From the NCBI RefSeq assembly GCF_029894125.1, contig NZ_JARXYZ010000004.1, positions 1 to 64,000 on the forward strand: 64,000 bases of DNA. Reading direction: 5' to 3'. This stretch comes from Kitasatospora sp. MAA19. Its GTDB lineage: Bacteria; Actinomycetota; Actinomycetes; Streptomycetales; Streptomycetaceae. Made by a program: the position numbers and the translations under genes. Below are positions 1 through 10,300 of this stretch, piece by piece (the stretch's first letter is position 1; each line of letters opens with the position of its first letter). The notes beneath the pieces were generated by a model that was not told the DNA's origin, made no database searches, and saw only the letters and a program-made list of their open reading frames with translations.

Positions 1-95
1 CCCCCGTCATCACCCTCGACGCCCGCCGCCGCGACAGCGCCAAGAGCGCCCTCATCACCCTCGTCGAACACGCCCTCCTCGCCCGACTGCGATGA
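1..95 (+). CDS. C-terminal end of an upstream gene, possibly a conservon-type (CvnD-like) small GTPase
   Basis: An open frame enters from the left edge and stops at TGA 93-95. About 30 residues are visible, ending in LITLVEHALLARLR. Phrases such as VITLDARRR...SAKSALITLVEHAL resemble the C-terminus of the ATP/GTP-binding proteins of Streptomyces conservons, but the P-loop and the rest of the protein lie outside the window. A strong hairpin follows 6 nt after the stop, which supports a real gene end. The family call rests on a short tail and is tentative. Confidence 0.5.
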   Translation, partial: PVITLDARRRDSAKSALITLVEHALLARLR

Positions 96-100
96 CGGAC

Positions 101-150
101 ACGGCCGTGGCCCACGGACCTTCGCGCGGAGGTCCGTGGGCCGCGGCCGT
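101..150. terminator. Bidirectional terminator hairpin
   Basis: A 20-bp stem (101-120 with 131-150, one mismatch) closes a 10-nt loop between two convergent genes. It can end both the incoming + gene and cimA. Confidence 0.8.
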
Positions 151-162
151 ACCGGGCGCCCG

Positions 163-1782
163 CTACGCGGTGGGCTCCAGCCCGGCCCGGATCAGCCCGT
201 AGGTGTAGGCGTCCTCCAGCGCCAGCCAGGAGGCGGCCACCACGTTGTCGGCCACCCCGACGGTGGACCAGGTGGACGTGCCGTCGGTGGACTCGATCAG
301 CACCCGGGTCTTGGAGCCGGTGCCGTGCTGGCCCTCCAGGATGCGGACCTTGTAGTCCACCAGCTCGAACCGGGCCAGCGGCGGGTAGATCCCCTCCAGC
401 GCGATGCGCAGCGCCTGGTCCAGCGCGTTCACCGGGCCGTTGCCCTCGCCGGTGGCGATCCGGCGCTCCCCCTTCGCCCAGAGCTTCACCGTCGCCTCGT
501 TGCCGGTGAAGCTGTTCGGACCCTGCTCGCTGATGGTCCGCCAGGACTCCAGGGTGTAGAAGCGGTCCCGGCTGCCGCTCACCTCGTCGCGCAGCAGCAG
601 CTCGAAGGAGGCGTCGGCGGACTCGTAGGTGTAGCCGAGGTTCTCCTGCTCCTTCACCTTGGCCACCACCCGGCCGGCCAGGTCCCGGTCGGTGGACAGG
701 TCGTAGCCGAGTTCCTTGCCCTTGAGCTCGATCGAGGCGCGGCCGGCCATGTCGGAGACCAGCATCCGCATGGTGTTGCCGACCCGCTCCGGGTCGATGT
801 GCTGGTACAGGTCCGGGTCGACCTTGATCGCGGAGGCGTGCAGGCCCGCCTTGTGCGCGAAGGCCGAGTAGCCGACGTACGGCTGGTGGGTGGAGGGGGC
901 CAGGTTGACGATCTCGGCGATCGCGTGCGAGATCCGGGTCATCTCGGCGAGCCGGCCCTCGGGGAGCACCCGCCGGTCGTACTTGATCTCCAGCGCGCCG
1001 ACCACCGGGAACAGGTTGGCGTTGCCGACCCGCTCGCCGTAGCCGTTGGCGGTGCACTGGACGTGGGTGACGCCGGCGTCCACCGCGGCCAGCGTGTTGG
1101 CCACCGCGCAGCCGGTGTCGTCCTGCGCGTGGATGCCCAGCCGGGCACCGGGCTGGTAGCTCTCGCAGTGGGCGAGCACGTCGGCGACGATCTCGCGGAC
1201 GCCGGCCGGCAGCATTCCGCCGTTGGTGTCGCAGAGCACCACCACGTCGGCCCCGGCCTGGTGCGCGGTGCGGACCACGGCCAGTGCGTACTCCCGGTTC
1301 GCCCGGTAGCCGTCGAAGAAGTGCTCGCAGTCGATGAACACCCGCCGCCCCTGCGCGCGCAGGAACTCGACGCTGTCCCGGACCATCTCCAGGTTCTCGT
1401 CCAGGGTGGTGCGCAGCGCCAGCTCGACGTGACGGTCGTGCGCCTTGGCGACGAGGGTGACGACCGGGGCGCCCGAGGCGACCAGCGCGGCCAGCTGCGG
1501 GTCCTCCGCGGCCTTCCCGCCGGCCCGGCGGGTGGCGCCGAAGGCGACCAGCCGGGCGTGCCGGAGGTCCAGTTCGGCGGCGGCCCGGGCGAAGAACTCG
1601 GTGTCGCGCGGGTTCGCCCCCGGCCAACCGCCCTCGATGAAGCCCACCCCGAACTCGTCCAGGTGCCGGGCGATGGCCAGCTTGTCCGCCACCGTCAGGT
1701 TGATGCCCTCCCGCTGCGCGCCGTCGCGCAGGGTGGTGTCGAACACGTGGAAACTGTCGTCGGTACGGCTGACCTCGGTCAT
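163..1782 (-). CDS. cimA: (R)-citramalate synthase / 2-isopropylmalate synthase family
   Basis: Encodes 539 residues. The N-terminal HMGL-like barrel carries the signature DTTLRDGAQREG near residue 14, and the C-terminal part has the regulatory domain of LeuA/CimA proteins. CimA condenses pyruvate and acetyl-CoA to citramalate, a threonine-independent route to 2-ketobutyrate for isoleucine. The start at ATG 1782 is chosen because homology begins there and GGAG/AGGGG purine runs precede it; longer frames are non-homologous. It follows ilvE on the same strand, separated by a terminator and a 5' leader with an attenuator-like structure. Assignment to citramalate rather than isopropylmalate synthesis is inferred from family type and location with ilvE and leuB. 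Confidence 0.88.
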   Translation of the reverse strand: MTEVSRTDDSFHVFDTTLRDGAQREGINLTVADKLAIARHLDEFGVGFIEGGWPGANPRDTEFFARAAAELDLRHARLVAFGATRRAGGKAAEDPQLAALVASGAPVVTLVAKAHDRHVELALRTTLDENLEMVRDSVEFLRAQGRRVFIDCEHFFDGYRANREYALAVVRTAHQAGADVVVLCDTNGGMLPAGVREIVADVLAHCESYQPGARLGIHAQDDTGCAVANTLAAVDAGVTHVQCTANGYGERVGNANLFPVVGALEIKYDRRVLPEGRLAEMTRISHAIAEIVNLAPSTHQPYVGYSAFAHKAGLHASAIKVDPDLYQHIDPERVGNTMRMLVSDMAGRASIELKGKELGYDLSTDRDLAGRVVAKVKEQENLGYTYESADASFELLLRDEVSGSRDRFYTLESWRTISEQGPNSFTGNEATVKLWAKGERRIATGEGNGPVNALDQALRIALEGIYPPLARFELVDYKVRILEGQHGTGSKTRVLIESTDGTSTWSTVGVADNVVAASWLALEDAYTYGLIRAGLEPTA

Positions 1783-1913
1783 GACCCCTGGTTCTCCGTT
1801 CGGGGAGGCTTGTACTGCTCTGCCGGATTTCGAGTCCCGGCTCCACTGTCCAGCATCCCGCGCGCGGCCCCGGTGTCCCTGGGCCCCTTGTGGGGGCTCC
1901 GGCCGGTCCGAGG

Positions 1914-1946
1914 AAACAAAAAGACCCCTCGCGGGTGCGAGAGGTC
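1914..1946 (-). terminator. Attenuator-type intrinsic terminator in the cimA 5' leader
   Basis: On the minus strand a 10-bp stem (1937-1946 with 1923-1932, one G-U pair) with loop ACCC is followed by TTTTTGTTT. It lies about 130 nt upstream of the cimA start and downstream of a 10-codon ORF, so it would stop transcription before cimA unless disrupted. Real U-tract terminators are uncommon in this genome, which makes it stand out. Confidence 0.75.
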
Positions 1947-1972
1947 TGCGCGCGGGTCTGGACGCTGGTGGT

Positions 1973-1999
1973 CGCTCCGCATCGGGTCCTGCGGGAGCG
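1973..1999 (-). promoter_or_regulatory. Hairpin after the cimA leader ORF (pause or antiterminator candidate)
   Basis: CGCTCCCGCA (1999-1990) pairs with TGCGGAGCG (1981-1973) with a single bulge. It starts 2 nt after the stop codon of the short leader ORF and lies before the terminator, the usual place of a pause or alternative hairpin in an attenuator. Confidence 0.5.
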
Positions 2000-2000
2000 G

Positions 2001-2033
2001 TCACTGCGGACCGGCGCGCCTGCTGCTAATCAT
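2001..2033 (-). CDS. Candidate leader peptide of cimA (MISSRRAGPQ)
   Basis: A 10-codon ORF ends 2 nt before a hairpin and about 55 nt before the terminator. Codon 2 is ATT, a rare isoleucine codon in such GC-rich genomes, and isoleucine is the end product of the citramalate route. No good Shine-Dalgarno is visible. An in-frame GTG six codons upstream would give a 16-residue peptide. Comparative work has predicted a conserved pseudoknot (LEU element) upstream of actinobacterial leuA genes; I cannot tell whether this leader belongs to that class. Confidence 0.45.
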   Translation of the reverse strand: MISSRRAGPQ

Positions 2034-2079
2034 CAGCGACAGCGAGGACACCCTCGCAGTCTGGCACAGGCTCCGGGAT

Positions 2080-2118
2080 CCGGCCTGCCCGTCTCGCGAT
2101 GCGGAACGGGCAGGCCGG
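2080..2118 (-). terminator. ilvE terminator
   Basis: A perfect 13-bp stem (2080-2092 with 2106-2118) with a 13-nt loop lies just downstream of the ilvE stop and before the cimA leader. Confidence 0.75.
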
Positions 2119-2131
2119 GACGGCTGCGGGA

Positions 2132-3244
2132 TCAGACGATCTTGTGCAGCCAGCCGTGGGTGTCGGGGGCCTGGCCGCCCTGGATGGCCAGCAGGGCCCG
2201 GCGCAGCTCCATGGTGGTCGGGCCGGGCTCGCCGGTGCCGACCGTCCAGTCGGCGGCGGCGGACTTGACCGAGCCGACCGGGGTGATGACGGCGGCGGTG
2301 CCGCAGGCGAACACCTCGGTGAGGGTGCCGTCGGCGTTGGCCTGCTGCCACTCGTCGGTGGAGATCTTCCGCTCCTCCACGGCGTAGCCGAGGTCGGCGG
2401 CGAGCCGGAGCAGCGAGTCGCGGGTGATGCCGGGCAGCAGGGCGCCGGACAGCTCCGGGGTGACGATCTTCGCGTCCTTGCCCTCGCCGAAGACGAAGTA
2501 CAGGTTCATGCCGCCCATCTCCTCGACCCACCGGTGCTCGGCGGCGTCGAGCCAGACCACCTGGTCGCAGCCCTTCTCGGCGGCCTCGGCCTGGGCGATC
2601 AGCGAGGCCGCGTAGTTGCCGGCGCACTTGGCGGCGCCGGTGCCGCCGGGCGCGGCCCGGACGTACTCCTTGGACAGCCAGACCGAGACCGGCTTGACGC
2701 CGCCCGCGAAGTAGGCGCCGGCCGGCGAGGCGATGATCATGAACAGGTAGGAGTTGGCCGGGCGGACACCCAGGCCGACCTCGGTGGCGAACATGAACGG
2801 ACGCAGGTAGAGGCTCTGCTCGGGCTCGTTCGGCACCCAGGCCTGGTCCTGCTGGACCAGCAGCTCGACGGCCTCGACGAAGGCCTCCACCGGCAGCTCC
2901 GGCATCGCCAGTCGGCGGGCCGAGGCCTGGAAACGGGCGGCGTTCGCCTCCGGGCGGAAGGTCGCGATGGAGCCGTCGGCCTGGCGGTAGGCCTTGAGGC
3001 CCTCGAAGATCGCCTGGCCGTAGTGCAGGGTCATGTTCGCCGGGTCGATCTCCAGCGGCGCGTACGGCGCCAGCTGGGCGTCGTGCCAGCCCACGCCCTC
3101 GGTCCAGCGGATGGTGACCATGTGATCGGTGAAGACCCGGCCGAAGCCGGGGTTCGTCAGCCGGGCCTCGCGCTCCGCGGTGGGCAGCGGGTGGGCGGAA
3201 GGCTTGAGGTCGAACGTGATGGGCGCCTGGGTGGGCGTGCTCAT
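2132..3244 (-). CDS. ilvE: Branched-chain amino acid aminotransferase
   Basis: A 370-residue fold-type IV PLP aminotransferase catalysing the last step of Leu, Ile and Val synthesis from the 2-oxo acids with glutamate. Visible landmarks are the [13 protein letters not shown] segment (residues 75-87) and the PLP-lysine region [16 protein letters not shown] with Lys206. The length is typical of the family. The ATG at 3244 is preceded by a GAAGGAAA purine run at correct spacing. It lies downstream of leuB on the same strand but with 247 nt and a terminator between, so it is probably its own unit with a promoter in that gap. Cytoplasmic. Confidence 0.93.
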   Translation of the reverse strand: MSTPTQAPITFDLKPSAHPLPTAEREARLTNPGFGRVFTDHMVTIRWTEGVGWHDAQLAPYAPLEIDPANMTLHYGQAIFEGLKAYRQADGSIATFRPEANAARFQASARRLAMPELPVEAFVEAVELLVQQDQAWVPNEPEQSLYLRPFMFATEVGLGVRPANSYLFMIIASPAGAYFAGGVKPVSVWLSKEYVRAAPGGTGAAKCAGNYAASLIAQAEAAEKGCDQVVWLDAAEHRWVEEMGGMNLYFVFGEGKDAKIVTPELSGALLPGITRDSLLRLAADLGYAVEERKISTDEWQQANADGTLTEVFACGTAAVITPVGSVKSAAADWTVGTGEPGPTTMELRRALLAIQGGQAPDTHGWLHKIV

Positions 3245-3416
3245 GGCTGTTTCCTTCACCGTGGGGTAGGTCCGGGTCGCCACCGCCGGCTGCGCGTCAC
3301 GGCACGCGAACACCGGAACGAACGCACAGCGGCACGACCCACTGTCGATACTCGCATCCAGAGGGCCGTGCCGAACAGTTGCCAGCTCCTTGGGGAGCTG
3401 CAAGCTGCGGTTATGC

Positions 3417-3440
3417 GGTGCGGCCCGCCCGGGCCGCACC
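3417..3440 (-). terminator. leuB terminator
   Basis: A perfect GC-rich stem of 10-11 bp (GGTGCGGCCC with GGGCCGCACC) about 50 nt downstream of the leuB stop. A second weaker hairpin (AGCTCC-TTGG-GGAGCT) lies at about 3378-3402. Confidence 0.65.
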
Positions 3441-3491
3441 CTTGGTCGGATCCGGCCCGCAGGCCGGGGTCCGTCGCTCGGATCCGGCCCG

Positions 3492-4529
3492 TCAGCCGGC
3501 TACTCGGGTGGCGAGCGCGTCGCCGACCTCGGAGGTGCTGCGGGTGCCGGTGCGCTCGGTCAGGTCCGCCGCGACGGCGGCCTCGACCTTGGCGGCCTCG
3601 GCGGCGAAGCCGAGGTGCTCCAGCAGCATGGCGACCGACAGCACGGTGGCCGTCGGGTCGGCCTTGCCCTGGCCCGCGATGTCCGGCGCCGAACCGTGCA
3701 CGGGCTCGAACATCGACGGGAACTCGCCGCCCGGGTTGATGTTGCCGCTCGCGGCCAGGCCGATCCCGCCGGTGACGGCGGCGGCCAGGTCGGTCAGGAT
3801 GTCGCCGAACAGGTTGTCGGTGACGATGACGTCGAAGCGCTCCGGCTGGGTGACGAAGAAGATGGTCGCCGCGTCGACGTGCAGGTAGTCGGTGGTGACC
3901 TCGGGGAACTCCCGGCCGACCTCCGCGAAGATCCGCGACCACAGGTGCCCGGCGTGCACCAGCACGTTGTTCTTGTGCACCAGCGTCAGCTTCTTGCGCG
4001 GCCGCGCCTGGGCCCGGCGGTAGGCGTCGCGCACCACGCGCTCGATGCCGAACGCGGTGTTCAGGCTGACCTCGGTGGCCACCTCCTGCGGGGTCCCGGT
4101 GCGCAGCGAGCCGCCGTTGCCGACGTACGGGCCCTCGGTGCCCTCGCGGACGACCACGAAGTCGATGTCCGGCTCACCGGCCAGCGGGGACTTCACCCCG
4201 GGGAACAGGCGGCCCGGACGGAGGTTGATGTGGTGGTCGAAGGCGAACCGCAGCTTCAGCAGCAGCCCCCGCTCCAGCACGCCCGACGGCACGCTCGGGT
4301 CGCCGATGGCGCCCAGCAGGATCGCGTCGTGCGACTTCAGCTCCGCCAGCACGCTGTCCGGCAGCGTCTCCCCGGTCCGGTGGTAGCGCCGGGCGCCGAG
4401 GTCGTACTCGGTGGTCTCCAGCTTCACCTCGGCGGGAAGCACGGCTCCCAGGACCTTGAGACCTTCGGCCACCACTTCCTGGCCGATGCCGTCACCGGGG
4501 ACAACTGCGAGACGAATCGTGCGAGACAT
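3492..4529 (-). CDS. leuB: 3-isopropylmalate dehydrogenase
   Basis: A 345-residue NAD-dependent beta-decarboxylating dehydrogenase of leucine synthesis. Recognised by GDGIGQEV near the N-terminus, the substrate-binding [14 protein letters not shown], the metal/active-site motif [13 protein letters not shown] and the cofactor region [19 protein letters not shown]. Length matches the shorter actinobacterial LeuB type. Start ATG 4529 agrees with the conserved N-terminus. It is divergent from the membrane-protein gene at 4733; the 203-nt gap holds no visible attenuator, unlike cimA and ilvB. leuA, leuC and leuD are not in this window. Confidence 0.93.
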   Translation of the reverse strand: MSRTIRLAVVPGDGIGQEVVAEGLKVLGAVLPAEVKLETTEYDLGARRYHRTGETLPDSVLAELKSHDAILLGAIGDPSVPSGVLERGLLLKLRFAFDHHINLRPGRLFPGVKSPLAGEPDIDFVVVREGTEGPYVGNGGSLRTGTPQEVATEVSLNTAFGIERVVRDAYRRAQARPRKKLTLVHKNNVLVHAGHLWSRIFAEVGREFPEVTTDYLHVDAATIFFVTQPERFDVIVTDNLFGDILTDLAAAVTGGIGLAASGNINPGGEFPSMFEPVHGSAPDIAGQGKADPTATVLSVAMLLEHLGFAAEAAKVEAAVAADLTERTGTRSTSEVGDALATRVAG

Positions 4530-4732
4530 GCTCGGACCCTACTCCGGCGTCCCAGAGAATGACACCCCATGTCCACTATTCGGACGCGTCATGGTGGTCC
4601 GGCAGCCGGCCCGGGCGCGCGGCCACCGCCTCGTCACCCCTTCGAGGGGGCGCGTGCGGACGGTGCTGCGCGGGGGGCGCGCTTAGGGTGGCGGGGTCCG
4701 GGATTCCCTCGTGGGACGGGGTCGAGCAGCAG

Positions 4733-7216
4733 ATGGGCGAGCGGCGGCGGGAGGTGCTGGTCTGCGGGAGTGCGGCCGGGCTGGCGATGGGCGGGTACAC
4801 GCTCGCGGTGGGGCTGCACGGGGCGTGGCCGGCCGGGGTGGGCGAGGTCGCCGTGCCGTACCACGCCCACCTGTGGGACCTGCTGCACGGGCGGACCGCC
4901 GGGGACCTCCTGTTCAACTGGAACAGCGGGTACGGCGTCCCGTTCCTGGCCGACTTCTTCGCCTACCTGATGAACCCGTTCTCCTGGCCGACCGCACTCC
5001 TCCCCCGCGACCAGGGCCGGCTCGCGGTCCTCCTGGTCACCCTGGCCACCATCGGCCTCGGCACCGCCCTGATGGCCCACCTGCTCGGACGGCTGCACAC
5101 CGGCCCGCACTGGCTGCGGGCGCTCGCCGCCGTCGGGTACGGGCTCTGCGCCTGGGTGCTGGACGTCGGCGGGGCGGCGCCGATGTGGCTCTGGGGCCTG
5201 GTCTCGCTGCCGCTGCTCGGCCTGGCCACCGACTGGTGCCTGCACGAGCGCCGCTGGGTGGCCGGCTCGCTGTGCGTCACCCTCGCCTGGGCGGGCAACC
5301 TGTACACCGCCGCGCTGGCCTCCCTGATGGCCGGACTGCTGCTGGCCGTCCGGCTGTTCGCCACCCCGCGGCTGTTCCGGCACCGGGTGCGGGTCACCGG
5401 GCGGGCCGTCACCATGGCCACCGCCGGCGTCCTGCTCGCCTCCCCCGTACTGTTCGTCGCCGTCCGGGCCGCGCGCGGCGCCCAGCCGGAGTCCCCGGTG
5501 CAGCCGCTCGGCCCGTCCGGTCTCGGCGGGCACCTCGCGCAGCTGCTGCCCGCCACCCACGGCGGGCGGCCGCTGCCGGACGTCGCGATCGGCCTGCTGG
5601 GGCTGCTGCTGGTGTGCGGGCTGCCGTTCAACCGGCGGGTGCGGGTACGGGAGCGGGCGGTGTGGTGCGGGGTGCTGGCGCTGGTGGTGCTCAGCTTCGT
5701 CTGGACCCCGACCGTGCTGGTCTGGCACGGCCTGGCGATCCCGGCCGGCGGGCCGTACCGGGTCGCGTTCGCGCTCAGCGGCCTGCTGGTGCTGGCCGGC
5801 TGGGTGTCGCTGGCGCACCGGCCGGACCTGCTCACCCTGCTGGGCGGCGCCGCCGTGGTCGCGGTGATCGCCGTGCTGGCGGCGGGGCGGCACTCGGTCC
5901 GCACCTCTACCTGGGTGCTGCTGGCCGTCGGCGGCGCCGTCCTGCTCGCCGCGCTCCGGACCCTGGACCACCGGCACACCGACCGCCGGGCCGTCGCCGT
6001 CGCCACCTGGGTGGTGGGCGGCGCGGTGCTCGGCAACGCCGTCTGGTCCGGCTACGCGGCGCTCTCCGCCGCCCCGGCCGGCGGCCCCTCGGCCGCCGCC
6101 GTCCGGGCCGGGTACACGGCGGTCCGCAGCGCCGCCGACTGGCCCCGGGGCCGCAGCGACCCCGGCCCGCACGCCTTCACCACCAACGACCCACTGCTGC
6201 TGGACGGCCAGGGCGGCGGCTACTTCAGCGGCTACCTGCCCACCGTCGCCGCCCTGCTGCCGCACGACCTCGGCGCGGGCTGGACGGCCGGCGGGCGACA
6301 GACCACCAGCGTCACCGACCCGGTCGGGCAGGCCCTGTTCGCCGTCCGCGCCCACCTCGACGACGGGCCGCCCCCGGACGGCTTCACCCCCGGCCGGGCC
6401 GCCGCGCCGCCGCTGGTCACCGTGCTGCCGCCGGGCGCCCGGCCGGACACCTCCTCGGTCTGGTCCCGGCAGGAGTCGCTGCTCGGCAGCCGGGTGTACG
6501 ACGCCCCGCTGCCCACCCCGGCGGGCGGCCCGGCACCCACCCTGCACGGCACCAGCGGTTGGTCGCTGCCCGGCGGCGCCGAAGGCACCGTCCTCACCGC
6601 GACCTGCACCCCCGGCGGGACGGCCTACTTCCACGGCGTCTGGTACCGGGGCACGGTCAGCGGCCTCGGTACCACCTACCGCAGCGACGGCGAGCAGCCC
6701 ACCACCGCCGTCGCGATCCACCGGCTCGGGCCCGTCCCCGCCGACGGGACGGTCCGGGTGACGCTGCGGTCCGACACCGTCGGCCAGATCCCCGCCCGCC
6801 CGATCGGCTGCCTGCGGCCCGGCGCCCTGGACGCCGCGGTCGCCCGCCTCACCGCCACCGGCGCGACGCAGGTGACGGCCGGCGGGCACTCCCTCTCCGC
6901 GACCCTCCCGGCCGGCTCCACCGGCACCGCGCTGCTGTCCGTCCCGGCCACCGAGGGCTGGACCTGCGCGGCGGGCGGCGGCCGGTACGCCGTGCCGACG
7001 CCGGTCCTGGGCATGATCGGGGTGCCGCTCGGCGGCGGAGCCGACCGGATCGCCTGCGCGTTCCGCCCGCCCGGCCTCACCGAGGGCCTCACCGTCACCT
7101 CCGCCACCGCCGCCGCCCTCGCCCTGGTCACCGTCTTCACCCGGCTCTCCCGACGCCCCACCCGCACCCCGCGCCGCACCCGCCGCCTCGCCGCCCGGGC
7201 CGCCGGCCGCGCCTGA
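4733..7216 (+). CDS. YfhO-like polytopic membrane protein
   Basis: Encodes 827 residues from ATG 4733. There are many hydrophobic segments in the N-terminal two thirds, a luminal or extracellular C-terminal region and a final membrane segment near residue 790 followed by an Arg-rich tail. The early segment NWNSGYGVPFLADFFAYLMNPFSW matches the sugar/polymer-type YfhO family, whose Bacillus member acts in envelope glycosylation; substrate here is unknown. The start is uncertain: the frame is open to ATG 4559, but that stretch has poor coding character and overlaps the leuB promoter region. GTG 4688 is a further option. It stands alone on the + strand. Confidence 0.7.
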   Translation: MGERRREVLVCGSAAGLAMGGYTLAVGLHGAWPAGVGEVAVPYHAHLWDLLHGRTAGDLLFNWNSGYGVPFLADFFAYLMNPFSWPTALLPRDQGRLAVLLVTLATIGLGTALMAHLLGRLHTGPHWLRALAAVGYGLCAWVLDVGGAAPMWLWGLVSLPLLGLATDWCLHERRWVAGSLCVTLAWAGNLYTAALASLMAGLLLAVRLFATPRLFRHRVRVTGRAVTMATAGVLLASPVLFVAVRAARGAQPESPVQPLGPSGLGGHLAQLLPATHGGRPLPDVAIGLLGLLLVCGLPFNRRVRVRERAVWCGVLALVVLSFVWTPTVLVWHGLAIPAGGPYRVAFALSGLLVLAGWVSLAHRPDLLTLLGGAAVVAVIAVLAAGRHSVRTSTWVLLAVGGAVLLAALRTLDHRHTDRRAVAVATWVVGGAVLGNAVWSGYAALSAAPAGGPSAAAVRAGYTAVRSAADWPRGRSDPGPHAFTTNDPLLLDGQGGGYFSGYLPTVAALLPHDLGAGWTAGGRQTTSVTDPVGQALFAVRAHLDDGPPPDGFTPGRAAAPPLVTVLPPGARPDTSSVWSRQESLLGSRVYDAPLPTPAGGPAPTLHGTSGWSLPGGAEGTVLTATCTPGGTAYFHGVWYRGTVSGLGTTYRSDGEQPTTAVAIHRLGPVPADGTVRVTLRSDTVGQIPARPIGCLRPGALDAAVARLTATGATQVTAGGHSLSATLPAGSTGTALLSVPATEGWTCAAGGGRYAVPTPVLGMIGVPLGGGADRIACAFRPPGLTEGLTVTSATAAALALVTVFTRLSRRPTRTPRRTRRLAARAAGRA

Positions 7217-7277
7217 GCGCAGCGCCCGGCGCGGGTCTCCCCGCCGCGGCGGGGCGAGCCCGGCGGAGGAACGCCGA

Positions 7278-7311
7278 AGGGGCGGCCCACCGGAATCGGC
7301 GGGCCGCCCCT
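7278..7311. terminator. Bidirectional terminator between convergent genes
   Basis: A 15-bp stem (7278-7292 with 7297-7311, one mismatch) with loop GAAT lies between the ends of the YfhO-like gene and the subtilase gene. Confidence 0.85.
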
Positions 7312-7324
7312 GGTGCACGGGCGG

Positions 7325-10300
7325 TCAGGGCAGGGCGATCACCTGGCCCCGGTGGGCGGCGGTGTTGAGGTGGTGGAGCAGCAGGAGGCGGGAGGTGTCG
7401 CCGGTGGCGCGGTGGACGTCGAGGACGGTGCCGGGCCGGACCGCGGTGGCGATGGCGGCGGGGCCGCCGAGGCCGGCCCGGATGTCGACGGCCGGGTGGA
7501 GGACGTCGAGCGGGAGGCCGGGGCGGGTGCCGCGCAGGCCGATGGTGGAGTAGGCCTCGGCCGGGTCCGGCTTGCCCGGGGAGACGGTGCCGGTCCAGAC
7601 GCCGTACTGGACGGTGCTGTGGCCTTCCCGGATGCCGGGGAGGGCGCTCAGCCGGACCGGGAGGACGAGGACGTCGCTGTCCAGCAGGCCGGTGTCGGTG
7701 TCGCCCCAGTGGCCGTTGAGCGGCTGGACGTCGAGTTCGGCGCCGGTACGGGCGTCGAGGGCGCGGGAGACCAGGACGTCGCTGCCGCGCAGCCGGTCGG
7801 CTTCGAGGATGACGTCGGCGGTGCCGTCGCCGTCGGTGTCCAGGGAGACCCGTACGCCGTAGAGCCCGACCGGGGTGGCGGCCGGGGCCCAGAGTTGGGC
7901 GCCCACGTAGAGCAGGTCGGCGGAGGCGGCGGCGCCGGCGGCCCGCAGGTTGGCGGCCCGATCGCCGGGGTGTTCGACGCAGACGTCCTGCGGGGGTCCG
8001 GCCGGGTCCGCGGCGTCCTCGGGCCGGATGCCGGCGCCGGGTCCGACGGCGGCGCCGCCGTCCGGCGGGCAGTCGGCCCAGCGCGTGCCCTCACCGCCGA
8101 GGGTGAGGGCGGTGACGAGTCCGGGCCGGTTCCCGGGGGCGGCGCTGCCGCCGAGCACGACGAGGGTGCCGTCCCGGGTGGTGCGGGCGGCGGCGGTGGC
8201 GGTGAGGTCGCCGACCGGGCGCGGGGCGGCGAGGACGGGGACGCGCAGTTGGGGCAGGGCCGGGTCGGTGACGGGGGTGAGCAGGACGCGGCCGGAGAGT
8301 TCGCCGCGGTAGCTGCGGGCCTTGCCGCCCTGCAGGGTGTCGATGGTGGGGTCGGGGGCGCGGCCCAGCTCCCCGGGGACGGCGAGGGTGACGTGCACCC
8401 GCGCGGTGCCGCCGGCCGGGACGTCGACCTGCGCGGGCGTCACCTCGAAGCCGGCGCCGGGCTGTTCGGTGGCGGCCGCGTAGCCGGTGCGGTAACGCAG
8501 CGGCCGGTCCGCGTGGTTGCGCACCTCGATGTCGCGGCCGAGGGTGGTCGGCCCGGCGATCTCGACCGGCCCGAAGGAGACGCCGACGCTGCCCTCGGGC
8601 GCGCCCTCGCCGGCCGCGTAGGCGACGACGGGGGTGTGGACGGCCCGGTCGACCTGGGCGCGCCCGGCGCCGGTGCGTTCGGGGCCGTAGACCGGTCCGC
8701 CGTGGTCGTCGCCGAGCCAGGTGTCGCCGGCGGTGTTCATCAGCGCGGCCTTGAGCTGCTCGACCGGCCAGTCCGGGTGGGCGGCGCGGACGAGGGCGGC
8801 GAGGCCGGTGACGTGCGGGGTGGCCATCGAGGTGCCGTCCTCGCGCTGCCCGCCGCTGCCGCTGGCGACCAGGGCGGACCAGATGGTCTCGCCGGGGGCG
8901 GCCAGGTCGGGCTTGACGACGCCGGGGACGCCGATGCCGCGGGAGGTGAAGTCGGTGAGGGTGTCGGTGCGGGCGGGCTGGTTCTGGGAGACCGAGCCGT
9001 GCAGCGGGTTGCCGGGGGCGGCGAGCCGGATCCGCACGGGCCCGGCCGCGGCGGCCTGCCGGAGCCGTTCGCCGTCGGCGTGGGCGAGCAGGGCGGCCGG
9101 GATCCGGTCGTTGCCGGAGATCTCGGCGAGGTGGTCGGTGTCCGCGGCGTACAGCGCGCCGATCGCGCCGGCGTCGGCGGCGTGGTCGGCCCGGGGGCCG
9201 GAGTTGCAGGGCCGCTCGGTGTCGCGGGTGCGCCAGGCGAGGACGGCGATCTTTCCGGCGAGCCGCTGCCGGTCGGCTTCGCTGAAGGCGGCGCAGCCGT
9301 CCGACTGGTCGGCGGGCAGGGCGAGTTGGCCGCTGACGTCGGTAGTGGACCAGCCCTGGTAGCGCTCGCTCCAGTGCGCCGGGACGACCCCGGCCAGGTC
9401 GGCGGGGGCGAGCACGGTGAGGCCGTCGGCGTCGCTGTGCGGATCGACGGAGGCGGCGACGGCGATGGCCCGGGCGGCGGTGCCGGGGCTGCCGCCGATG
9501 CCGTAGACGTCGCCGTCGTTGCCGGCGGCGGCGACCACGACGGTGCCGAGTGCGGCCAGCCGGTCGACGGCGAGGGCGTCGGTGTCGTCGGAGCTGCCGA
9601 AGCGGCTGCCGAGCGAGAGGTTGACGACGTCGAGGCGGTCGCCGAGGTCGCCGTCGCCGTTGGGGTCGGCGGCGACGTCGAGGGCCTGGGCGAGCCGGTC
9701 GGTGGAGCCGTCGCAGCCGAAGACCCGGATCGCGTACAGCTGGGCGCCGGGGGCGGCGCCGGGGCCGACCTTGAACGAGGCGGGGTCGAGCCCGGGCCGG
9801 TAGGGGCCCGCGTACGGGTGGCCGTCCGCGGTGACGCCGTAGCCGGCGGCGGTGCCGGCGACGTGGGTGCCGTGCCCGTTGCGGTCGCAGTCGATCGGGT
9901 TGTCGCTGGGGTGCGGGACGGGCTGGTGGTGCGGGGAGGACGGGTCGGGGTTGTAGTCGTCGCCGACCAGGTCCTTGCCGCCGACCACCTTGGCGTTGGG
10001 GAACAGGGCGGGCGGGGCGGGCTTGCCGCGTTCGACGGAGCGGAAGGCGGCCTCGGTGCCGGGGCCGCCGAAGTCGGCGTGGGTGTAGTCGATGCCGCTG
10101 TCGATGATCCCGATCCGCACCCCCTGGCCGGTGTTGCCGTCGCCGGTGGCACCGGCCCAGACCTGCGGGGCGCCGGTCAGCGGGACGGAGTAGGCGTTGT
10201 CCCGCTGCTTGCGGACGATCGGGTGGACGGCCCGGACGCCGGGCAGCGCGCGCAGGGCGGGCAGCCGGGCGGCGGGCGCGGTGACCGCGAGGCCGGTGAA

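Noticed and set aside
136..2268. Long + strand open frame opposite cimA
   Set aside because: Shadow of cimA and the ilvE end: low-complexity Gly/Arg/Val translation, no ribosome site and crosses a strong terminator pair.
3245..3491. T-box or attenuator in front of ilvE
   Set aside because: Hairpins here fit leuB termination; no leader ORF rich in branched-chain codons and no T-box core was found.
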